Shown here: positions 1 to 6,374 of the stretch, in pieces | Position numbering within the stretch: position 1 is the stretch's first letter | Layout: the number at the start of each line of letters is the position of its first letter | DNA from: Candidatus Uhrbacteria bacterium CG_4_9_14_3_um_filter_36_7 | GTDB taxonomy: Bacteria; Patescibacteriota; Patescibacteriia; UBA9934; GWF2-40-263 | Direction: 5' to 3' | DNA: 13,647 nt | Assembly (NCBI GenBank): GCA_002791255.1 | Contig: PFWS01000013.1 | Location: 10,777 to 24,423, forward strand | Notes under the pieces: generated by a model | The model's database searches: none | What the model was told of the DNA's origin: nothing | The model's input: the letters and a program-made list of their open reading frames with translations, nothing else | Program-made: the position numbers and the translations under genes

Positions 1-1520
1 GCTTTTAATATTTCATCTACAGAATTAAATGTTTCATTTTCTGTACTTGTACCAGTGGTTGGGCTTGTGTTTGCTTGTGAAGCAACAGGTGTAGATGAAG
101 AATCTTCTGCTTGTGATCTAAAAGGAGTGGTATCAGTAATCTTAACTTTATAATCAAATTGGGCTCCAAATAAATTTGATGAAGGAAAATACTTAGCTTC
201 ACTTCCCTTACTTGCTCCATCAATCATCACTCCGTCAACATAATATTGCTCAATAAACGGATCTTCAGGACGAGCCGGACATGAAACATCCTTTTCAAAT
301 TGATAGTTATAAGGAGTCACTTCAAGATTCTTTCCAGTTAATGAATAAAGAATATTATGATGATTCACTGGATTTACCATACTAAGGTCTGTAAGTGAAC
401 CTGATCCACATCCACTAATATTTCTAATTTCTTCATATGGATCCGTAAGTATACTTGGAAAAAGAAGTAACCGCCCGCCTTCTTCAAGATCTTCTTTAAA
501 ATTATAAAATAATTCGGCTTCGTACTTAAGTTTTCCATTATGTGTTAACCAATCAAAAATATTACAAGTAAAATTTGGTTCAATAAAATCATAAATAAGT
601 TCTGCTGATTCCTCTTTTTGTACCGCAATATATCCCTTTGCTGCTGGCTCTTCCTTTAAAATAAATTCGTGGGATGCATCAATACGCACGGGAAAATAAG
701 TTCCAACCCCTGTGGCGTCCATATGAATTTCTCCCTCAATGTTCCATTCACAAGAAAGTCCAAGCGGATCAAACATTTCTTTGAAATATCTAGGATAAAC
801 CTGTGTTCGCACCACGAATTTTCCATTACTTGGACTCATTACATTATCTTGACAATTTTTTTCATCATGACTCACACCAATAAGATGACCAAATTCATGA
901 GCAACAACTGAATCAGTTAAGCTATTTGGTAAGGTTCCCCAAGTGGCTTCTTTTTGTGCATCTTTACCAATCGCTCTTGGATCCCAAATAAACCCACTTA
1001 TCTTTCCTTTCCCTGATTCACGCTGCTTGGTAGTTGTATTTTTTTCATAGTATTCTTTGGCAGTTTCAGGATCTAGTTCTCCATATGCGGTTTCCCTGGT
1101 TCCTTGATCAGGTAAATACAAACCATACTGATTATAAGTATTTGCCATATCTCCAACCCGAACTTCTGGTACCCAAATTTGATGATATCCTGGTGTGCCA
1201 GATGAAGCACTTGATCCTTGACGTGTTTGTGGGGATATTTTCATCTCAACGTCAACAAAAACATCATAGCACTTATATTTTACACGCGAACCACTGACTT
1301 GATTATTCCAAACTTTTTCAATTATCTGCTGCCAATGAGTTGCCAAAGATGGGTCATTCCAAACGCCCTCTCCCCATAATTCCATACGCACGACAATGGT
1401 GATTTGATCGTCTTTTATTAAAATTTCAGTTCCAAAACCACCTGTGGCATAACCAGCTGCAAATATGTCTAAGGGATAGAAAAATAAAGAAATCAAAAAA
1501 AGAATAAAAAATTTATTCAT
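1..1520 (-). CDS. Secreted metzincin-type zinc metalloprotease (C-terminus cut by window edge)
   Basis: An uninterrupted minus-strand reading frame runs from an ATG at 1520 off the left edge, giving 506 visible residues. Residues 1-21 form a signal peptide (MNK, then a Phe/Leu/Ile-rich core, cleavage likely after IFA). The zinc site HEFGHLIGVSHD starts at His208 (His208, Glu209, His212, His218) and is followed ten residues later by a Met-turn (NVMSP, Met228), the hallmark of metzincins such as matrixins and adamalysins. The spacing resembles matrixins, while the Asp after the third His resembles adamalysins. About 250 residues of unrecognised sequence follow, then a Ser/Thr-rich linker near 469-496. 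Six cysteines (84, 223, 257, 319, 371, 414) could form disulfides after export. The start overlaps the stop of the upstream HEAT gene by 8 bases, so the two are probably co-translated. Substrate is unknown. The protease class is well supported; a cell-surface location is inferred. Confidence 0.87.
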   Translation of the reverse strand, partial: MNKFFILFLISLFFYPLDIFAAGYATGGFGTEILIKDDQITIVVRMELWGEGVWNDPSLATHWQQIIEKVWNNQVSGSRVKYKCYDVFVDVEMKISPQTRQGSSASSGTPGYHQIWVPEVRVGDMANTYNQYGLYLPDQGTRETAYGELDPETAKEYYEKNTTTKQRESGKGKISGFIWDPRAIGKDAQKEATWGTLPNSLTDSVVAHEFGHLIGVSHDEKNCQDNVMSPSNGKFVVRTQVYPRYFKEMFDPLGLSCEWNIEGEIHMDATGVGTYFPVRIDASHEFILKEEPAAKGYIAVQKEESAELIYDFIEPNFTCNIFDWLTHNGKLKYEAELFYNFKEDLEEGGRLLLFPSILTDPYEEIRNISGCGSGSLTDLSMVNPVNHHNILYSLTGKNLEVTPYNYQFEKDVSCPARPEDPFIEQYYVDGVMIDGASKGSEAKYFPSSNLFGAQFDYKVKITDTTPFRSQAEDSSSTPVASQANTSPTTGTSTENETFNSVDEILK

Positions 1521-2121
1521 ACTGTTTGGTTGATGTATTCCAAGATAAGTGTGATTGATTTTTATCCCACCAAGTTAGCCAATCATTTTTTAAAACAAAA
1601 TTTTGATCTGTATACGTCATTAACACTTCTAAACTAAAATCTGAAATTTCTCGTTCAGGATGTAAATAAGTGATCGAATTCGTTGAATCAACCGCTTCAA
1701 TAAGAACAGGTAGAGCTTCTGTGTATCCTTTATTTGCCAATGTCCCTGCTACAGAAATTCGAACAATCTCATCTTCATCTTGTAGAAGTGGTAAAAGAAT
1801 TTGAGCATTACTTACATCTGAAACTCTACCAATCACATAAACTGCAACCCAACGATCTTGTGCTTTTTTTGAAGTCAGAAGTGGCTTAGCTTCTTCAATA
1901 GCAATAACCCCTTTCATCACATACTCATCAACATTTTGCATACTTCGGCTACTTTGTGGAGTATATCTGGCACTTACGGTTGCAAGTGGAGGCAAAACAT
2001 CTGATGATAAATCTTTCCCTAACCAAACAAGATAAATAACAATAAAAATTAAAAAAAGCAGAGCAAATCCTGTTAAAAAATATTTAAGTGACTTGTCCCA
2101 TTTCAAAAGCTTATTTACCAT
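1513..2121 (-). CDS. Membrane-anchored HEAT-repeat protein
   Basis: This 202-residue protein has a Lys-rich N-terminus followed by one hydrophobic segment (about residues 13-34), with no lipobox or obvious cleavage site. By the positive-inside rule the rest would lie outside the membrane. Residues about 86-146 contain two HEAT-like helical hairpins: one beginning at QDRWVAVYVIGRV, then a stretch with LLPLLQDEDEIVRISVAGTLANK, shown here only as key positions 108-131. HEAT repeats are helical scaffolds for protein-protein contact. The C-terminus has a WLTWWDKN block (181-188) of the kind that often closes bacterial HEAT-domain proteins. It is the first gene of a pair with the overlapping secreted metzincin, so it could be a membrane partner, docking platform or inhibitor of the protease; that is inference from position. 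No enzymatic motif is visible. The ATG at 2121 is the only start that keeps the membrane anchor whole. Confidence 0.75.
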   Translation of the reverse strand: MVNKLLKWDKSLKYFLTGFALLFLIFIVIYLVWLGKDLSSDVLPPLATVSARYTPQSSRSMQNVDEYVMKGVIAIEEAKPLLTSKKAQDRWVAVYVIGRVSDVSNAQILLPLLQDEDEIVRISVAGTLANKGYTEALPVLIEAVDSTNSITYLHPEREISDFSLEVLMTYTDQNFVLKNDWLTWWDKNQSHLSWNTSTKQYE

Positions 2122-2180
2122 AGAAAACTAAGTCTAACATAAACAATTGTATTTTAATATATTTTTATTGTATTCAAACT
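2122..2180. promoter_or_regulatory. Divergent intergenic region with an 8-bp direct repeat
   Basis: Only 59 bases separate the divergent starts at 2121 (minus) and 2181 (plus), so both promoters must lie here or within the genes. The octamer ATTGTATT occurs at 2146-2153 and again at 2167-2174, exactly 21 bases (two helical turns) apart. On the minus strand each copy reads AATACAAT, which contains a passable -10 hexamer (TACAAT). On the plus strand the two copies supply TTGTAT and TGTATT with 16-base spacing, which would start transcription at or next to the ATG at 2181, giving a leaderless message. The matches to consensus are weak in such AT-rich DNA. Confidence 0.35.
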
Positions 2181-2822
2181 ATGTCCAGATTTTCTTCATT
2201 ATTTTTAAGTCTATCTATTCTTGTACTTTTATCTGGGTGTTCAAATCAATCTGGCCTTTCTTTATCATCATCAAATACTCGCACAAATTCAGCAGTTGCA
2301 AAAGAACATATTTTAGGAGCAGGTACTTTAACTTTTGTTGAGTTTGCAGATACTGAATGCCCTTATTCAAAAGAATATCATTTGATGCTCGAAGCGTTTA
2401 TGCCTGAATTTGAAGGAAAAATACGCTGGCAATATAAACATTTTCCCTTAAATCAACACATGAAAAAAGCTACCCTAGAAGCAGAAGCCCTTGAGTGTGC
2501 AGGAGAACAAGAAAAATTTTGGCAATATACACACGCCCTTTTTGCACGTACCCCTTCTAATAACCAATTACCAGAAACAGATCTTTTTATTCTTGCTAAA
2601 GAACTTAATCTAGATGAAGAACAATTTAATACATGCATTGCTAGTGCAACTTATAATGAACAAGTAAAAAACCACCTTAAACAAGCACAAGCTCAAGGAG
2701 CTAACGGAACTCCATTTTCTCTTCTTGTAGATGAACAAGGTAATGTACTTGAAACATTTGATGGATTATATTTTGAAGAAGAATTAAGAGAGATCTTTGT
2801 TAAACATCTTCAAAATGAATAA
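2181..2822 (+). CDS. DsbA-like thioredoxin-fold lipoprotein with a CPYS active site
   Basis: This 213-residue protein begins with a lipoprotein signal (hydrophobic core, then LLSGC with the lipidated Cys at 20) and a Ser-rich linker, so it should sit on the outer face of the cytoplasmic membrane. The thioredoxin fold begins near residue 45 (GAGTLTFVEFADTECPYS). The active site is Cys60-Pro-Tyr-Ser63, where DsbA-family thiol oxidoreductases usually have CPxC. The cis-proline loop GTP is intact (Thr177-Pro178), and the inserted helical domain has the family's AEALECAGEQEKFWQY pattern (Cys106) and another Cys at 152. With only the nucleophilic Cys it cannot form a CxxC disulfide, so a monothiol, chaperone or isomerase-like role, or use of another Cys, must be considered. 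It is followed 11 bases later by a Gre factor, probably in one transcript. There is no Shine-Dalgarno sequence. The fold is confident; the reaction is not. Confidence 0.85.
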   Translation: MSRFSSLFLSLSILVLLSGCSNQSGLSLSSSNTRTNSAVAKEHILGAGTLTFVEFADTECPYSKEYHLMLEAFMPEFEGKIRWQYKHFPLNQHMKKATLEAEALECAGEQEKFWQYTHALFARTPSNNQLPETDLFILAKELNLDEEQFNTCIASATYNEQVKNHLKQAQAQGANGTPFSLLVDEQGNVLETFDGLYFEEELREIFVKHLQNE

Positions 2823-2833
2823 AATGACAAGTT

Positions 2834-3352
2834 ATGCGTTTACCATTACGAAAATCAGAGCAACTTCGTCAAACCAAAAAACAAGATGAAGAAGGGTCTG
2901 AATATATAACTGCTTCTGGGCTTAAACAACTTGAAGATGAATTAAAGCGTCTTCAAACAAAAGATCTTCCAAAAGCAATTGAAGATGTTAGTTTTACCAT
3001 TCAATTCGGAGATCTCTCAGAAAATGCAGAATATCAAGAAGCTAAGTGGCGTTTACGTAGGACTCACTCACGAATTGCTTTTTTGCAAGATAAAATTAAA
3101 CGAGCAGTGATTATTCAAAAAAATATTTCAAGTGAAACTGTTCAAATAGGGTCAACAGTTCTTTTAAAAATCAATCATCAAAAAGAACAGTTGTTTCAAA
3201 TTGTTGGTCCTTCACAAGCTAATCCACTTAAAGGACGTATCTCTCATATATCACCTCTTGGCAAGGCTCTTCTTGGAAATAAAATCCATGATTCAGTAGA
3301 AATAAAAACTACAACAGGTATAACCGTATATACTATTCTTAAAATTGAATGA
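2834..3352 (+). CDS. greA: GreA/GreB-family transcription elongation (transcript cleavage) factor
   Basis: The product (172 residues) rescues backtracked RNA polymerase by stimulating cleavage of the nascent RNA through the secondary channel. Residues about 25-98 form the antiparallel coiled coil. Its tip motif GDLSENAEYQEAK carries the two acidic residues needed for cleavage, Asp60 and Glu63. Residues about 101-172 form the FKBP-like C-terminal domain, with IGSTVLLK, IVGP and the family signature ISPLGKALLGN. It is about 14 residues longer than typical GreA because of a basic, polar N-terminal extension (MRLPLRKSEQLRQTKKQ) before the usual YIT start of the domain. Whether it is orthologous to GreA or GreB cannot be settled by eye. 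It lies 11 bases after the DsbA-like gene on the same strand and ends only 8 bases from the stop of the convergent malic enzyme gene, with no clear terminator between them. Confidence 0.93.
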   Translation: MRLPLRKSEQLRQTKKQDEEGSEYITASGLKQLEDELKRLQTKDLPKAIEDVSFTIQFGDLSENAEYQEAKWRLRRTHSRIAFLQDKIKRAVIIQKNISSETVQIGSTVLLKINHQKEQLFQIVGPSQANPLKGRISHISPLGKALLGNKIHDSVEIKTTTGITVYTILKIE

Positions 3353-3360
3353 TTAAAATT

Positions 3361-4527
3361 TTATATTCGTCTATTATTTGCTTCAACCGCATTTTTTACT
3401 GCCTGAGCTACTTTTGAGGTAATAGTAGGATCAAAAATATCCGGAATAATATAATCTCTATCAGGATTATTCACTAATAAAGCAAGAGCTTTTGCTGCAG
3501 CTAATTTCATTTCTTCTGTTATTTGTTTTGCCTGTGCATCAAGAGCACCTCTAAAAACTCCAGGGAATGCAAGGACATTGTTAATCTGATTAGGAAAATC
3601 GCTTCGTCCAGTTGCCACAATCAAAGCGCCTGCTTCTTTAGCTTCATTTGGCATAATTTCAGGAATTGGATTTGCTAAGGCAAAGACTATTGCTTGTTTA
3701 TTCATTTTTTTAACCATTTCTTTTGTCAAAACACCAGGAGCGCTTACTCCAATAAACACATCCGCACCTTCCATTGCCTGCTCTAAACCTCCTTCTAAAC
3801 CTTCTAGATTTGTCTTTAGGGCAAGTTCTTGTTTGATCAGATTTAAATCTGTACGTTTTGAATGGATAATACCTTTGCTATCAACCAAAATCATTTGACG
3901 CGCACCAGAAGCAAAAAGTATTTTTGTGATAGCAACTCCTGCTGCCCCTACCCCATTTATCACAAAACGTGTTTTTTCAAATGTACGATTCGTTATTTTA
4001 AGAGCGTTTAAAAGACCAGCTAAAATCACAATAGCAGTTCCGTGTTGATCATCATGAAAAACAGGTATATCAAGCTCTTGCTTTAGCCGCTCTTCAATTT
4101 CAAAACATCGAGGAGCAGCAATATCCTCAAGATTAATTCCACCAAATGAAGGAGCTATCATTTTAACTGCTTCAATAATTTGATTAGTATCTTGTGTTGA
4201 AAGAGTAATCGGAAAAGCATCAATATTACCAAATGTTTTAAATAAAACAGCTTTTCCTTCCATAACAGGCAAACCTGCAAGTGAACCAATATTACCAAGA
4301 CCAAGTACTGCTGATCCATCTGTTATAACTGCCACCCAATTTCCACGTGCTGTATATTGCCAAACCTTGCTAGGATCTTTATAAATTTCAAGACATGGAG
4401 CTGCAACTCCTGGAGTATATGCCAAAGAAAGATCATCCCGATTTTTAATCAAGGTTTTTATTTCAAGAGCTATTTTTCCCTGTTTAGCAGCATGAAGCTC
4501 AAGGGCTTTTTGATCAAGAGTATTCAT
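3361..4527 (-). CDS. Malic enzyme (malate dehydrogenase, oxaloacetate-decarboxylating)
   Basis: This 388-residue protein catalyses oxidative decarboxylation of malate to pyruvate and CO2 with reduction of NAD(P), linking C4 acids to pyruvate in the cytoplasm. It is the short bacterial form without a phosphotransacetylase domain. Visible signatures are the catalytic tyrosine in SLAYTPGVA (Tyr37), the catalytic lysine region PVMEGKAVLFK (Lys92), the metal ligands in NLEDIAAP (Glu134, Asp135) and FHDDQHGTA (Asp159/Asp160), and the Rossmann loop NGVGAAG (residues 191-197). An aspartate at the end of the second Rossmann strand (LVDSKG, Asp216) favours NAD over NADP. The C-terminal part keeps ALANPIPE and NNVLAFPGVFRGALD, which are standard for the family. 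It stands alone on its strand, divergent from the Kef gene and convergent with the Gre gene. No Shine-Dalgarno sequence precedes the ATG. Confidence 0.96.
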   Translation of the reverse strand: MNTLDQKALELHAAKQGKIALEIKTLIKNRDDLSLAYTPGVAAPCLEIYKDPSKVWQYTARGNWVAVITDGSAVLGLGNIGSLAGLPVMEGKAVLFKTFGNIDAFPITLSTQDTNQIIEAVKMIAPSFGGINLEDIAAPRCFEIEERLKQELDIPVFHDDQHGTAIVILAGLLNALKITNRTFEKTRFVINGVGAAGVAITKILFASGARQMILVDSKGIIHSKRTDLNLIKQELALKTNLEGLEGGLEQAMEGADVFIGVSAPGVLTKEMVKKMNKQAIVFALANPIPEIMPNEAKEAGALIVATGRSDFPNQINNVLAFPGVFRGALDAQAKQITEEMKLAAAKALALLVNNPDRDYIIPDIFDPTITSKVAQAVKNAVEANNRRI

Positions 4528-4683
4528 AGATATAAAAATTATGTAAATAGCCTAACAAATCTACTAGTAATCATCAATAAGTAATGAAATAAAAACTTTT
4601 GTAAATAAATCTCTATATCAACTGTTCAAAGATGAATGAATTTAGTAAAATTTGAAACTCAATCATCTCTGTTTCACTGATTT
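4528..4683. other. Divergent intergenic region between malic enzyme and Kef genes
   Basis: These 156 very AT-rich bases separate the divergent starts of the malic enzyme gene (minus) and the Kef antiporter gene (plus), so promoters for both are expected here. A TAAAAT at 4646-4651 could serve as a -10 for the antiporter, with a poor -35 match (TGTTCA, 4623-4628) 17 bases upstream. I see no strong -35/-10 pair for the malic enzyme, no clear palindrome, no riboswitch and no small open frame worth calling. Confidence 0.4.
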
Positions 4684-6357
4684 ATGACTGATCTTATTTT
4701 TATTGAAATCAGTATCCTACTTGCTATCACTATTGGTATTGCTTTTATTATTCGTTTACTTCGCCAACCACTCATGGTTGCCTATATTATTGCAGGTATT
4801 ATTTGTGGACCGTTTATTCTTAATCTTTTTAAAGCCAATCATGAAATATACAGTACCTTTGCTCAATTTGGAGTTGTATTACTTTTATTTATTATTGGAC
4901 TCCATCTTAATTTCAATCATCTTAAATCCATTGGAAAAGTATCTTTAATTACTGGTATTGGCCAAGTTATTTTTACGGCTGGTATTGGAACCCTCCTTTT
5001 ACTTTATCTTAATTTGCCTCTTATATCTGCTTTTTATCTTGCAATTGCTATTACTTTTTCAAGCACGATCATTATCATGAAACTGCTTTCTGATAAAAAA
5101 GATACAGATACTATTTATGGCCGTTATACCATTGGTCTAATGCTTGTGCAAGATCTAATCGCAGTGCTACTTGTGATTATGTTTGGTATTCAAACAAGCG
5201 CACAAGCTAATGGTTTACAAACTATTGGTTTTTTAATAACCAAACTTATTTTAGTAGGCTTAATATTGTGGTTATTTACCAAATATATTTTACCAAAATG
5301 CCTTGATAAAATTGCCCACTCAAGTGAACTTCTTTTCCTTTTTACTCTTACTTGGTGCTTTGGTATAGCAACCTTACTTTATGTACTGGGTTTTTCCTTA
5401 GAAATGGGGGCGATTATCTCTGGTATTACTCTAAGCTCATCACCCTATCAACTGGAGATTGGCAGTCGTCTTAAGCCACTTCGCGACTTTTTTCTTATCC
5501 TTTTTTTTATTGTGCTTGGAAGTGAAATGGGAATAGAAGGAATAGGAGGTTTATGGATTCCTACGATTATAATTTCATTATTTATTCTTATTGGAAATCC
5601 GTTTATTCTATATATTTTATTTAGAATATTTAAATTTACCCGCCGCAATAGTTTTCTCGCTGGTATTACCGCAGCTCAAGTGAGTGAATTTGGATTTGTC
5701 TTACTTTTTGCTGGTCGACAAGCTGGACACCTTCAAGGAAATGAAGTGGTTATTTTTACAGGCGTTGCTATTATTACCATATTTATTTCTTCATATTTAA
5801 TCACTTATAATGAACAAATATATCGATTCCTTTTGCCTATTTTCCAACGATTTGGACCAGATAAACAACGCCAATCTGAACGTGCTCCAAAAGCGTATGA
5901 TGCTTGGGTTATTGGCTATCATCGCATTGGAACAAAAGTAGCTGAGACTCTATCAGATTTAAAAGTTCGTTTTTCAGTGATTGATTTTGATCCAGAAGCC
6001 ATAAAAAAACTTCGAAAAACCAAAATTCCTTTTTATTTTGGTGATATCGCTGATATTGAATTCTTAGAAGGCCTACCCCTTGCAAAAACAAAAATAATAA
6101 TCATGACCATACCAAGTGTAGATGACCAAATACATCTAATAAAATGGGTTTTAAACCTTAATAAACAAGTACTTATTATTGCCAATGCCTATCACACAGC
6201 AGATGCCCAAAAATTATATGAACAGGGAGCCCAATTTGTCATGATGCCACATTTTCTTGGTGCACAATGGATCACAAAAATTCTTAAACATCAAAAATGG
6301 AATCGAAAAACACTGATTCAATTTAAACAAGAACAAAGAAAATTATTGAGTAATTAA
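4684..6357 (+). CDS. Kef/CPA2-family cation:proton antiporter with TrkA-N (RCK) domain
   Basis: The product (557 residues) is an integral membrane Na+/K+:H+ exchanger of the CPA2 family. Residues about 1-385 form a dozen or so hydrophobic segments, including LRQPLMVAYIIAGIICGP (26-43), the GLMLVQDLIAV helix with the conserved transport aspartate Asp157, and AAQVSEFGFVLLFAG (330-344), a family signature. Residues about 404-525 form a cytoplasmic Rossmann domain of the TrkA-N/RCK type, with a nucleotide loop GYHRIG (411-416) and an acidic residue at the end of the second strand (VIDFD, Asp433/Asp435), consistent with NAD(H) binding and ligand gating. A His replaces the middle glycine of GxGxxG. 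A C-terminal tail of about 30 polar, Lys/Gln-rich residues follows. It is 17 bases upstream of the Ca2+-ATPase gene, so both are probably on one message. Whether it carries K+ or Na+ cannot be read from sequence. Confidence 0.93.
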   Translation: MTDLIFIEISILLAITIGIAFIIRLLRQPLMVAYIIAGIICGPFILNLFKANHEIYSTFAQFGVVLLLFIIGLHLNFNHLKSIGKVSLITGIGQVIFTAGIGTLLLLYLNLPLISAFYLAIAITFSSTIIIMKLLSDKKDTDTIYGRYTIGLMLVQDLIAVLLVIMFGIQTSAQANGLQTIGFLITKLILVGLILWLFTKYILPKCLDKIAHSSELLFLFTLTWCFGIATLLYVLGFSLEMGAIISGITLSSSPYQLEIGSRLKPLRDFFLILFFIVLGSEMGIEGIGGLWIPTIIISLFILIGNPFILYILFRIFKFTRRNSFLAGITAAQVSEFGFVLLFAGRQAGHLQGNEVVIFTGVAIITIFISSYLITYNEQIYRFLLPIFQRFGPDKQRQSERAPKAYDAWVIGYHRIGTKVAETLSDLKVRFSVIDFDPEAIKKLRKTKIPFYFGDIADIEFLEGLPLAKTKIIIMTIPSVDDQIHLIKWVLNLNKQVLIIANAYHTADAQKLYEQGAQFVMMPHFLGAQWITKILKHQKWNRKTLIQFKQEQRKLLSN

Positions 6358-6374
6358 ATCAGGATTATTTTTTT

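Noticed and set aside
17..223. Small Leu/His-rich frame on the minus strand
   Set aside because: It is another frame of the metzincin gene's C-terminal region, with composition typical of an out-of-frame translation.
669..1297. Open frames on the plus strand (669-911 and 1034-1297)
   Set aside because: They lie antisense to the metzincin gene, whose frame is continuous with a signal peptide and zinc motif; the plus-strand translations have no recognisable features.
3335..3375. Inverted AT-rich stretch between the Gre and malic enzyme genes
   Set aside because: It holds only short A/T pairings (TAAAATTTTA) with no GC stem or T-run after a hairpin, so it is not a credible terminator.
4529..4558. 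TTGTTA ... TATATC as a promoter for the malic enzyme on the minus strand
   Set aside because: The -10 would end one base before the start codon, which leaves no room for initiation upstream of the ATG.
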